A stretch of 15,076 bases of DNA, from positions 1 to 15,076 of the forward strand of contig CAZLGO010000042.1 of the NCBI GenBank assembly GCA_964559295.1, given 5' to 3'. How positions within the stretch are numbered: position 1 is the stretch's first letter; every line of letters starts with the position of its first letter. Of the stretch, positions 1-7,163 are shown piece after piece. The notes below the pieces were generated by a model. It made no database searches, had not been told where the DNA came from, and saw only the letters and a list, made by a program, of their open reading frames with translations. The DNA comes from CAZLGO01 sp964559295. GTDB lineage: Archaea > Methanobacteriota > Methanobacteria > Methanobacteriales > Methanobacteriaceae. Made by a program: the position numbers and the translations under genes.

Positions 1-69
1 GAGGGATGGGATAATACCATTAAGCGTTGCTATAACATACTTTTCATCTTTTTCTACTCTTGCTTCCAC
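1..69 (-). CDS. Possible partial ORF running off the left edge (N-terminus only)
   Basis: Reading on the minus strand from a GTG at 69-67, the frame is open to the window edge and gives VEARVEKDEKYVIATLNGIIPSL. The charged beta-strand pattern with 'EKDEKYVIA' resembles the start of small HicB/UPF0150-like domains, but that is a weak visual impression. There is no good ribosome binding site before the GTG, and in-frame stops lie at 114-109. A TATA-like ATATAAAAA sits on the minus strand at about 177-169. It may equally be a relic. Confidence 0.2.
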   Translation of the reverse strand, partial: MEARVEKDEKYVIATLNGIIPSL

Positions 70-480
70 AATACTTTTGATTATAATGCCATTTTTGGTT
101 GTTGTAGTTTATTATATCTTACAACACAATTAAGTGATTTATTTGGAGAAAACATCTGCAACAATCATTTTTATATTGGGATAGTTTAGTAAATAGATAT
201 GAAAGTAGAAGATATTCTCACTGGAGTTAAAACGAAAAATTGTTTTTGTTAGGTATGAAGAAGCAGTACGCGATGCACTTTAGGGTGGTGTATCGATCGT
301 ATCGAAATCCAGATACTCCTTCATAATCTTCCTCAAATCTGCTCTTGGCCTACTCTGCAGGTTTGAAGTGCTAAATAAGGTTTTATTTTCTTTCAAAGCT
401 TGTTATCTATCTCTTTGAACGGCATGAATTTAAATACCGTGATGATCTATACGTCTTTGAATGATCCCGATATTAATTTT

Positions 481-500
481 TTGAAATTAGGAATAAAAAA
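481..500 (-). terminator. T-rich terminator candidate after HMG-CoA reductase
   Basis: Just past the reductase stop codon the minus strand carries a run of six T (500-495), followed by a mixed A/T stretch. Oligo-T tracts are the usual intrinsic terminators in archaea. No strong hairpin is needed or seen. Confidence 0.35.
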
Positions 501-505
501 TACTT

Positions 506-1711
506 TCATCCTCTTCCCAAAGCCTCATGAGCCCTTGCAAGATGTCCTGCTGCCAAAGCTCCTAAAAGTGAAAGTTCCCCAGCAAGCACAGTCCCTGCAA
601 CAATCTCAGCGAATTTTTTAACCTTTCCAGTTCCATAAACCCCCATGATCCCAAGACATTCTCGAGCTGTCTCAAGCCTTGTGCCACCGCCTATGGTTGC
701 AAGTGGAACGTCTGGCAGCGTAACCGAAAAGTAAAGATCTCCATTTTTATCTTCAGCACAGGTTATCCCAAGGCTTCCTTCAACGATATGTGCTTCATCC
801 TGACCTGTTGCAAGAAAAATCGCACCTATCATGTTTGCATAATGCGCGTTGAATCCCATGCTTCCTGATGCTGCAGAACCAATGAGATTTTTAGATAAAT
901 TAACTTCCTCGATGGCTTTAGAAGTTGTTTTGAGTTTATCTTCAACGATTTTTCTGGGAACCACGACTTCCGCAACTAAAGTCTTACCTCTCCCTCCCAC
1001 AAGATTTAAAGCTGATGGTTTTTTATCAACGCAGACATTTCCACTTAAAGCAACAACATGTGCACCAGTTTTATCATGTAGAAGGTTTAGGGCTGCTTCT
1101 GTTGCTATTGTGACCATGTTCATTCCCATACTATCTCCTGTTGTGTACACGAATCTCGGATAGACATAGGATCCAACTACAAGTACCGGATCAATCTTTA
1201 CAAGCTTTCCATGTCTTGTTGTTGATTCTGCAGCTTTTTTAAGTTCTTCAAAATTCTCTTTAATCCATTTTTTTAATTCTAAAGCCTCGGCTACAGATTC
1301 TGTTTTTATAACCGGTGCTCTTGTCATCTTATCATCGATTATTCTAACTGTTGCACCACCTGATTTTGATATGACAGAACATCCTCTGTTTATAGAAGCA
1401 ACAAGTGCACCTTCAGATGTTGCAAGTGGTACATAGAAATCACCTTTTGCATGATCCCCTGCAATCTTCAGTGGACCTGCAACACCAAGTGGTATTTGTA
1501 CAGCACCTATTGCATTTTCAATGTTTTTTTTCATGGCTTCATTCATATCAAGGGAGTAATGGGATATATGCTTCATTTTAATGCCTGAAATTTGCTCTAT
1601 GGCTTTTCTCCTGATTCTTACGGCTTCGTCAGCGCTTTTGGTATATTTTTCGACTTCATAAAGTTTTATATCTCCATCTGCTATTTTATCAACAATTTCT
1701 TTGTTTGGCAT
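506..1711 (-). CDS. hmgA: Hydroxymethylglutaryl-CoA reductase (class I, archaeal)
   Basis: Reduces HMG-CoA to mevalonate with NADPH, committing carbon to isoprenoid (archaeal lipid) synthesis. The 401-residue protein matches the compact, membrane-anchor-free archaeal class I enzyme over its full length. Visible landmarks are the substrate segment with E100 (ATSEGALVAS), the DKMTRAPV segment at 127-134, GDSMGMNM at 192-199, the catalytic lysine region CVDKKPSA at 227-234, the TGQDEAH motif with D305, and the C-terminal AAGHLARAH with H395 as the expected general acid. The frame also has an ATG 21 bp further upstream at 1732, overlapping sucD. I chose the ATG at 1711 because its N-terminus (MPNKEIVDKIADGDIKLYEV) lines up with known archaeal reductases. 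It lies 10 bp after sucD and is probably the last gene of the operon. Confidence 0.96.
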   Translation of the reverse strand: MPNKEIVDKIADGDIKLYEVEKYTKSADEAVRIRRKAIEQISGIKMKHISHYSLDMNEAMKKNIENAIGAVQIPLGVAGPLKIAGDHAKGDFYVPLATSEGALVASINRGCSVISKSGGATVRIIDDKMTRAPVIKTESVAEALELKKWIKENFEELKKAAESTTRHGKLVKIDPVLVVGSYVYPRFVYTTGDSMGMNMVTIATEAALNLLHDKTGAHVVALSGNVCVDKKPSALNLVGGRGKTLVAEVVVPRKIVEDKLKTTSKAIEEVNLSKNLIGSAASGSMGFNAHYANMIGAIFLATGQDEAHIVEGSLGITCAEDKNGDLYFSVTLPDVPLATIGGGTRLETARECLGIMGVYGTGKVKKFAEIVAGTVLAGELSLLGALAAGHLARAHEALGRG

Positions 1712-1721
1712 CCTTATCACT

Positions 1722-2582
1722 TTATAAAACATCTTTTATAAGATCAGCAATTTCAGAAGGCTTCTTTGCAATACCTACACCTGCCTCCTGCAGAGCACTT
1801 ATTTTACTTTCTGCTGTTCCGGTTTCTCCTTCTATTATGGCTCCTGCATGTCCCATTCTCTTTCCAGAAGGAGCGGTAATTCCTGCAATATAGGCTACAA
1901 CAGGTTTAGAAATGTTCTTGTTTATAAACTGGGCTGCTCTTTCTTCGGCGCTTCCTCCGATCTCACCAATTAGCACCGCAGCATCGGTATCACTGTCCTT
2001 TTCAAACATCGAAAGAACTTCAGAAAAATCCAGTCCTACAACAGGGTCGCCTCCGATACCTAAACAAGTACTTTGACCCATACCTGCGTTTGTTATTTGA
2101 TAAGCTATCTCATAAGTTAGGGTCCCGCTTCTTGAAACTATCCCAACATTTCCTTCATCAAAAATATGGGTTGGCATTATCCCAAGCTTTCCAACACCAG
2201 GAGATATTATTCCAGGAGTATTAGGCCCTATAACAATAGTATTATTTCTTTTTGCATATTCTACAATTTCCATGGAATCATGGACAGGTATATGTTCTGT
2301 GATTATAACCACAAGATCAAGCTGAGAAATAGCTTCAAAAGCAGCATCCTTTGCGAAAGGGGCTGGTATAAAGATTATAGATGCATTAACATCTAATTCT
2401 TCTTTTATCTCTTCAATTGAATTGTAAACCCTTACATCATCAATTTTTTGTCCTCCTTTTCCAGGACTTGTGCCTGCCATAATCTTTGTACCATAATCAA
2501 GCATCTGTTTGGTATGGAAAGAACCCTGTTTTCCAGTTATACCTTGTACAATGCATCTTGTATCCTCATCAAGAATTATCAT
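1722..2582 (-). CDS. sucD: Succinyl-CoA ligase (ADP-forming) alpha subunit
   Basis: The alpha subunit binds CoA and carries the phosphohistidine intermediate in the reversible reaction succinate + CoA + ATP = succinyl-CoA + ADP + Pi. The 286-residue length is normal. The N-terminal CoA-binding Rossmann fold begins GITGKQGSFHTKQ (14-26). The ligase half has GPNTPGIISPG (119-129), SRSGTLTYE (150-158) and the active-site segment GKRMGHAGAI with H245. The beta subunit, sucC, is not next to it. Split sucC/sucD is known in methanogens, where the enzyme serves an incomplete TCA pathway, so a distant sucC is expected. The gene begins 9 bp after orf239. An AGGTG ribosome binding site overlaps that gene's TAG stop, suggesting coupled translation. 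Confidence 0.95.
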   Translation of the reverse strand: MIILDEDTRCIVQGITGKQGSFHTKQMLDYGTKIMAGTSPGKGGQKIDDVRVYNSIEEIKEELDVNASIIFIPAPFAKDAAFEAISQLDLVVIITEHIPVHDSMEIVEYAKRNNTIVIGPNTPGIISPGVGKLGIMPTHIFDEGNVGIVSRSGTLTYEIAYQITNAGMGQSTCLGIGGDPVVGLDFSEVLSMFEKDSDTDAAVLIGEIGGSAEERAAQFINKNISKPVVAYIAGITAPSGKRMGHAGAIIEGETGTAESKISALQEAGVGIAKKPSEIADLIKDVL

Positions 2583-2591
2583 ATCTTACAC

Positions 2592-3311
2592 CTACAAAAT
2601 CCTCATCCTGTCTGCCAAAGGTACAGCTAGATCCAACACATTGCCATTCATATACGCAGTAACCGACATTATCACGCTTCCTGGAATCACATAAGAAGGT
2701 GTTCCTCTCCTAACCAGATAAACATTTTGATTGCCGAGGGCAGCCCCAAACATTGCTCCTGCTACAACTCCCACACTCTCCATGTTTTCAATTGTTGCAA
2801 CAACCACAAGATCATCTGTCTTCTCTGAAACGTATCCTACACCAGGTATTCTTCTATCATGAACAACCCCACCACCAATGTCTGTAACATCGCTCATTCC
2901 TCTTGCAGCTTCTATTGCAGAATTCGCAGCCCTTCCAACGGTTGCTTCACCACCATAAGTATCGAAGGCAAGAATTATTGCATCAGGATATCTATCTTCT
3001 TTTATTTTTGCTTCAGCATATGAGACACCTTCTCCAGCATCCTCTGGGGTTTTTGATATTCCTTCTAAATCTCCAGCATCTTCTGCATTTTTCTTTAATA
3101 TATCTATTATGCCTGAGTTAACGTCTGTTATCTTCTCATCAGGGACAACTGCACTTATAACAACATCATCCCCTGTGATGTTTGTTAAGGCTGCCTTTTC
3201 TGCCCCAATGTCCAATAGTTCAGGAATATCATTTTCTAAATTTTTTATAAGAGTATCACTGCAGGAGACATCGTTTACTGAGATATCCGCACCAATAGCA
3301 ACCAGTTTCAA
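2592..3311 (-). CDS. Conserved-looking protein of unknown function, TTG start
   Basis: I do not recognise this 239-residue protein. It is acidic and rich in Gly, Ala and Val, with a single cysteine (C17). It has no membrane segment and no signal peptide. It opens with a beta-strand-like MKLVAIGADISVNDVSC. The middle has FDTYGGEATVGRAANSAIEAARG (116-138), and the second half is glycine-rich (DIGGGVVHDRRIPGVGYVS, 144-162; VGVVAGAMFGAALG, 180-193), which suggests a ligand-binding alpha/beta fold. The start must be TTG: no ATG or GTG lies upstream in frame, the next Met is about residue 139, and a good GGTGAT ribosome binding site stands 3 bp before the TTG. It is the first gene of a tight run with sucD and HMG-CoA reductase, so a role linked to acyl-CoA or isoprenoid metabolism is possible but is inference only. 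Confidence 0.85.
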   Translation of the reverse strand: MKLVAIGADISVNDVSCSDTLIKNLENDIPELLDIGAEKAALTNITGDDVVISAVVPDEKITDVNSGIIDILKKNAEDAGDLEGISKTPEDAGEGVSYAEAKIKEDRYPDAIILAFDTYGGEATVGRAANSAIEAARGMSDVTDIGGGVVHDRRIPGVGYVSEKTDDLVVVATIENMESVGVVAGAMFGAALGNQNVYLVRRGTPSYVIPGSVIMSVTAYMNGNVLDLAVPLADRMRIL

Positions 3312-3325
3312 ACCATCACCTTTGG
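3312..3325 (-). promoter_or_regulatory. Ribosome binding site that fixes the TTG start of orf239
   Basis: On the minus strand the sequence reads AAAGGTGATGGTTTG. The GGTGAT matches the archaeal anti-Shine-Dalgarno end of 16S rRNA and is followed by GGT and the TTG start. The ATG inside GATGG is out of frame and stops after two codons. Confidence 0.65.
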
Positions 3326-3342
3326 GAATTTATTAATTTTGT

Positions 3343-3362
3343 GAACTTTTTCTAAAAAGTTC
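3343..3362. repeat. Perfect 9-bp palindrome between CDC48 and orf239
   Basis: GAACTTTTT and AAAAAGTTC face each other across two bases, 2 bp beyond the CDC48 stop. The flanking 14-mer TTTTGTGAACTTTT (3337-3350) recurs exactly at 14461-14474, and CTTTTTCTAA (3346-3355) recurs at 9258-9267. It therefore belongs to the repeat family described for the other gene-end gaps. It may also act as a CDC48 terminator or as a spacer before the next operon. Confidence 0.7.
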
Positions 3363-3364
3363 GC

Positions 3365-5650
3365 TCATGCAACCTCTCTTGGGAACTCTTCCCTCTCTCT
3401 TTTAATTTCCAATCCTCTCTCAAGCTTCTGGGTTATTTTCTTATAATGATCTACGATCTCAGGGGATATAGAAGGACCAATTCTATCTAAAGCCTCTTTA
3501 AAGTGCCTTGCTGAAACGCTCTTGCTTTCTATGTTGTCATGTAATGCAAGCATCCCTGCTTTTCTGCAAACAGCAGCTATATCTGCTCCGGAGTAACCTT
3601 CTGTCTTTTTTGCTAATTCTTTAATATCCACATCCTTATCAAGGGACATTCCCTTTGTGTGTACCTTGAATATCTCAAGTCGAGACTTCTCATCTGGTGG
3701 GGGGACAAGAACGATTTCATCAAACCTTCCAGGTCGAATGAGCGCTGTATCAAGTAAATCTGGTCTGTTCGTTGCCCCAAGGATAACAACGCCCTCTAAT
3801 TCCTCTAAACCATCCATTTCGGAAAGCAGTGTGTTTACCATACGTTCAACTACCCTTGGTTCTCCAATTCCTGTACCTCTCATTGGAGCTATGGCATCAA
3901 GTTCATCAAAAAATACTATACATGGTGATGCTTGTCTTGCCTTTTTGAATATCTCTGATATCTTCCTTTCAGATTCTCCAAACCATTTGCTTAAAATCTC
4001 AGAACCCTTGACACTTATAAAGTTAGCTTTGGATTCTGTTGCAACAGCCTTTGAAAGCATGGTTTTTCCTGTACCAGGGGGTCCAAAAAGCAATATTCCC
4101 TTAGGTGGCTGGATTCCAATCCTTTTGAAGGCATCAGGATAATTTAGTGGCCATTCCACAGCCTCCCTTAAGGTCTCTTTTAGTTCTTCTAATCCACCTA
4201 TGTCCTCCCAATGAACATCTGGAACCTCTATGAAAACTTCTCTTAACGCAGAGGGGCTTATAAATTTTAAAGCATCCATAAAATCTGATCTCGTGACAAA
4301 AAGCTTTTCTAAAATCTCTTTCGGAATTGTCTGCTCTTCAAGGTCTATATCAGGCAATATCCTTCTTAGAGCGTTCATAGCAGCTTCACGACAAAGTGCT
4401 GCTAAATCTGCCCCAACAAAACCATGTGTTATCTCGGCAAATTCTTTTAGGTTGACATCCTCTGCAAGTGGCATCCCTCTTGTGTGGATTTGTAAAATCT
4501 CGCATCTGCCGTCCCTATCTGGAACCCTGAGTGCAATCTCTCTGTCAAACCTTCCTGGTCTTCTAAGTGCTGGATCCAGTGCGTCTGGTCTGTTGGTCGC
4601 ACCTATTACTATTACCTTTCCTCTTTCTTTTAAACCATCCATCAAAGCCAAAATTTGAGCAACTACTCTTCGCTCTACTTCTCCTGTAACTTCCTCCCTC
4701 CTTGGGGCAATAGCATCAATTTCATCTATGAATACAATAGAAGGCGCATTATCTTCAGCTTCCTTAAATATGTCCCTTATTCTTTTTTCAGCCTCCCCAA
4801 CATATTTGCTCATGATTTCAGGACCATTTATGGCGATGAAGTTGGCACCGCTTTCGTTTGCCAGGGCTTTTGCGAGAAGAGTTTTTCCAGTACCAGGAGG
4901 TCCATGCAGAAGAACACCCTTGGGCGGATCAATGCCAAGCCTATCAAATATCTCTGGATGGCGAAGTGGCAGTTCGATCATCTCTCTTACTTTCGATATT
5001 TCCTGTTTTAGTCCACCAACATCGTCATAGGTAACATCAGGAACCTTCTTCTCAACGATCTCCACAGCCTCTGGTCGAATCTCAAGTTCTGTTGTTTCAG
5101 TTATTCTTACAATACCTGCAGGATTGGTTGACACCACAGTGAATTTAATCTCACCAAGCGAAAATGGAGAAGGAAGCTCAAAAAATCCTCTAAATATGCT
5201 TTCAACATCTGAAAATTCTCTATAGGTCTCTCTTGTCCTTCCTGGAGATACCAAGGTTAAAACATCCCCTCTTGATACCGCTCTTCCAATAAGATTTCTT
5301 TTTAAGAGTTCTCCTGAAGCCATTATCCTTATACCTTTCGCTGCTGGAGCAAGCACAACTTTGTTTGCCTCCCTTAATTCTGCCTTTCTTATCGTTGCCA
5401 TCTCACCAATAGATGTTCCAGCATTTGACCTTGTAAGCCCGTCCATTCTTACTATTTCAAGACCAACATCAGCAGGATAAGCTTCTCCAACTATCGCACC
5501 AGTGTTTCTTTTACCTATTATTTCAACCACGTCTCCTGGTGCAACACCTAATTTTTTGAGAGAATCTCTATCTATCCTTACAATACCTTTACCAACATCC
5601 TGTTGCAATGCTTCAGCAACTCTCAACTCAATTTCAGCGTCTTCAGACAT
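3365..5650 (-). CDS. CDC48/VAT-type AAA ATPase (p97 homologue)
   Basis: A hexameric protein-unfolding ATPase that threads substrates through its central pore, often towards the proteasome. The 761 residues show the full family layout. An N-terminal substrate/cofactor-binding double-psi barrel plus second subdomain covers about 1-185, followed by two AAA modules. D1 has Walker A GPPGTGKT near residue 250 and Walker B VFIDEIDAI near 305-313. D2 has a second GPPGTGKT near 523 and VFFDELDAI near 576-584. Both modules have the NRPDALDP/NRPDLLDT sensor region and RPGRFD arginine finger. The short charged tail ends EFPREVA. ATG at 5650 is preceded by a G-rich ribosome binding site (AGGGGGAT) seven bases away. 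A TATA-like box lies about 68-77 bp upstream. It is followed by a palindrome, so it is probably transcribed alone. Confidence 0.96.
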   Translation of the reverse strand: MSEDAEIELRVAEALQQDVGKGIVRIDRDSLKKLGVAPGDVVEIIGKRNTGAIVGEAYPADVGLEIVRMDGLTRSNAGTSIGEMATIRKAELREANKVVLAPAAKGIRIMASGELLKRNLIGRAVSRGDVLTLVSPGRTRETYREFSDVESIFRGFFELPSPFSLGEIKFTVVSTNPAGIVRITETTELEIRPEAVEIVEKKVPDVTYDDVGGLKQEISKVREMIELPLRHPEIFDRLGIDPPKGVLLHGPPGTGKTLLAKALANESGANFIAINGPEIMSKYVGEAEKRIRDIFKEAEDNAPSIVFIDEIDAIAPRREEVTGEVERRVVAQILALMDGLKERGKVIVIGATNRPDALDPALRRPGRFDREIALRVPDRDGRCEILQIHTRGMPLAEDVNLKEFAEITHGFVGADLAALCREAAMNALRRILPDIDLEEQTIPKEILEKLFVTRSDFMDALKFISPSALREVFIEVPDVHWEDIGGLEELKETLREAVEWPLNYPDAFKRIGIQPPKGILLFGPPGTGKTMLSKAVATESKANFISVKGSEILSKWFGESERKISEIFKKARQASPCIVFFDELDAIAPMRGTGIGEPRVVERMVNTLLSEMDGLEELEGVVILGATNRPDLLDTALIRPGRFDEIVLVPPPDEKSRLEIFKVHTKGMSLDKDVDIKELAKKTEGYSGADIAAVCRKAGMLALHDNIESKSVSARHFKEALDRIGPSISPEIVDHYKKITQKLERGLEIKREREEFPREVA

Positions 5651-5717
5651 TGAAAATCCCCCTATGATATTGTAGAAATTAATGGATATTTCATGTATTG
5701 TTTATAGCTTTATGAGA

Positions 5718-5727
5718 ATATAAAAAT
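5718..5727 (-). promoter_or_regulatory. TATA-like box for CDC48
   Basis: The minus strand reads ATTTTTATAT here, about 70 bp upstream of the CDC48 ATG. Transcription would start near 5697, leaving a leader of roughly 45 bases with an SD site. Confidence 0.4.
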
Positions 5728-5792
5728 TTTGGGGATTTGATTTTAACTTGTTATCGTAAGTGATTACTTTTCATGTGTTCTCTATCTCTTTC

Positions 5793-5800
5793 TTTAAATA
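5793..5800 (+). promoter_or_regulatory. TATA-like box for the small membrane-protein gene
   Basis: TTTAAATA lies 38 bp upstream of the ATG at 5839. A start site about 25 bp downstream would give a leader of around 15 bases just long enough to hold the AAGGAGGGAT ribosome binding site (5827-5835). Confidence 0.5.
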
Positions 5801-5838
5801 ACTGTAATCATTTAGGATCAATAAAAAGGAGGGATCAT

Positions 5839-6012
5839 ATGTACAAAGATTGTAAAAAAGCTTCAATTTCTGATCTTAGGAAAAAATCAATAGGAATGCG
5901 ATTCTCCAACATTAAGCTCTATGTTCCTGTAGGTATTGTTGTTGGTATCCTACTTGCAAGCATAATATGGGTGGCAGCTTTTCCAAATTCCAACATACCT
6001 GCAGGGATCTAA
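5839..6012 (+). CDS. Small single-pass membrane protein, unknown function
   Basis: A 57-residue protein. The first 28 residues are basic and soluble (three Lys/Arg clusters, one Cys at 5). They are followed by one clear transmembrane helix at about 29-48 (VPVGIVVGILLASIIWVAAF) and a short tail, PNSNIPAGI. The positive N-terminus suggests that this end stays in the cytoplasm. A longer in-frame start exists at 5773, but the ATG at 5839 is preceded by the strong ribosome binding site AAGGAGGGAT with good spacing and a TATA-like box further up, so it is preferred. The gene stands alone between the divergent CDC48 and the convergent orc1/cdc6, whose stop is 14 bp away. I recognise no family. Confidence 0.7.
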   Translation: MYKDCKKASISDLRKKSIGMRFSNIKLYVPVGIVVGILLASIIWVAAFPNSNIPAGI

Positions 6013-6026
6013 AGAAGCAAAACCTA

Positions 6027-7154
6027 TTAATCCAGGTTTAGACATCTTTGAACATCCTTAGGATGGAACCTGAGGATTACAATTCTTGAATTTCCCCTCA
6101 CACCTCTTCCTGTAAATCTTGTATCAATCAGTCTTAAAAATTCAAGTTTATTTAAGATTCTGTCAAAAGACGCGTAACTTAAACCAGTTTTTTTGCTAAA
6201 TAATTCATATAATTCCCCTGCAACCAAATTACCATCACTTCCAAGCCCTAAAATCTCTAATAAAGTTTTTTCATCATCTGATAATGATCTTAGAGCATGC
6301 ATCAAACTTACAGATTCAGCGTTCTCCAAAGCTTTTTTTAAATGTTTTTTCTCTATGGTCTTTGATGCATCAGCTTCTGCCGAATTCCCACTTATTCTTA
6401 AAAGATCGATTCCAACTCTTAGATCTCCGCTTGATGCTGCATGTAGGGCTATATTGTCTATCAACTCATCTGATATCACGCCCGGATAAAAACCAACATC
6501 AACCCTTTCTTTTAGGATATTTTTCATCTCCTCTTTTGTGTAGGGGTTAAAAACAATTTCTTGAGGTATGAATATTGAATCCACATTTTTATCAAGCATA
6601 TATCTAAATTCGATATCGGATAAAACCGCAAATACTCCTGTTTTTATTCCCTCAAAGACCTCGTAAGCACGAAGAATATCATAAAATATCTTGTTCGCAT
6701 TTTTAGTGTGAAAAAGGTAATCCACATCATCTAATGCCACAACCAAAACTTTGTTTTCATTCTCCAGATAGTGCATTATACTCTGATAAATTCGAGAAAA
6801 TGGCACTCCGGTTTCAGGAGGCATGTGTCCAAAGATCTTATGGTAGATCTGGGAAAATATGTTAAACCGAGTTGTGTGCAACTGACAGTTTACATAAACA
6901 CATATGAGTTTGTTGGATTTATTCTCAACCATCTCAAAGATTTTCTTTATGGCAGTTGTCTTCCCAGTGGCACATGAACCTAATATTACTGCATTTATCG
7001 GTCTTCCTCCTCTAAGTGCAGGTCTTAAACAGTAAGCTAGGGCTTCCATTTGAGATTCTCGGTGTGGAAAGTTCTCTGGGATGTAATCTGGGTTAAAGGC
7101 ATCTATGTTTTTAAACAAAGTCTCATCATGTAGCAAAATATCATCAATACCCAT
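6027..7154 (-). CDS. cdc6: Orc1/Cdc6-type replication initiator ATPase
   Basis: Archaeal Orc1/Cdc6 proteins bind origin repeats and help load the MCM helicase. The 375-residue protein has an AAA+ module with Walker A GSCATGKT (59-66), Walker B VVALDDVDYL (138-147), and a sensor-2 segment with GDLR near 247-250. A C-terminal winged-helix region follows, about 290-375, ending in a basic RGVRGNSRIVILRF segment. The frame extends four codons further up to 7166, but the ATG at 7154 has a perfect GGTGAT site five bases before it, so MGIDDILLHD is the better N-terminus. The site lies across the mptE stop codon (GGG TGA T), so translation is probably coupled. No origin-like repeat cluster is visible beside the gene, so it may be an additional paralogue rather than the origin-linked copy. 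Confidence 0.93.
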   Translation of the reverse strand: MGIDDILLHDETLFKNIDAFNPDYIPENFPHRESQMEALAYCLRPALRGGRPINAVILGSCATGKTTAIKKIFEMVENKSNKLICVYVNCQLHTTRFNIFSQIYHKIFGHMPPETGVPFSRIYQSIMHYLENENKVLVVALDDVDYLFHTKNANKIFYDILRAYEVFEGIKTGVFAVLSDIEFRYMLDKNVDSIFIPQEIVFNPYTKEEMKNILKERVDVGFYPGVISDELIDNIALHAASSGDLRVGIDLLRISGNSAEADASKTIEKKHLKKALENAESVSLMHALRSLSDDEKTLLEILGLGSDGNLVAGELYELFSKKTGLSYASFDRILNKLEFLRLIDTRFTGRGVRGNSRIVILRFHPKDVQRCLNLD

Positions 7155-7163
7155 TTTATCACC
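7155..7163 (-). promoter_or_regulatory. cdc6 ribosome binding site overlapping the mptE stop
   Basis: The minus strand reads GGGTGATAAAATG. GGTGAT is the ribosome binding site, TGA inside it is the mptE stop, and ATG starts cdc6 four bases after the stop. The arrangement fits translational coupling. Confidence 0.7.

Larger units (their letters stand above)
1..505. other. Gene-poor left edge with possible gene relics
   Basis: No intact gene is supported in this 505-bp stretch. On the minus strand a frame from about 108 down to the edge is open and reads protein-like (it includes VEARVEKDEKYVIATLNG), but it has no ATG and sits just after two stop codons. It could be the start of a gene with a GTG start near 69, or a relic. 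Another minus-strand frame, about 396 to 280, encodes a short tail containing RPRADLRKIMKEYLDFD, with no ATG before residue 25 or so. Two short plus-strand pieces near 199-280 (MKVEDILTGVKTKNCF, then VRYEEAVRDAL in the next frame) look like a frameshifted fragment. The picture is of decayed coding DNA, but every piece is short. Confidence 0.35.

Noticed and set aside
284..320. tRNA-like T-arm near ATCGTATCGAAATCC
   Set aside because: No matching acceptor, D or anticodon arms; the run is mostly an AT/CG short repeat.
439..445. GTGATGA as a C box of a C/D guide RNA
   Set aside because: No CTGA D box at the expected distance; the similar GTGATGA at 12405-12411 in the acs leader also lacks a D box.
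400..621. Plus-strand 73-codon frame over the HMG-CoA reductase 3' end
   Set aside because: It is antisense to conserved coding sequence, has low-complexity Gln/Leu composition and no ribosome binding site.
3657..4142. Long plus-strand frame (161 codons) inside CDC48
   Set aside because: It is the antisense shadow of the D2 AAA module, rich in Ser/Pro/Leu as expected from the complementary strand. The same holds for the frames at 4230-4658 and 4655-5030.
6020..6039. AAACCT/AGGTTT hairpin across the cdc6 stop
   Set aside because: Only a 6-bp stem with an 8-base loop, no T-tract, and it is mostly within the coding sequence; too weak to call a terminator.
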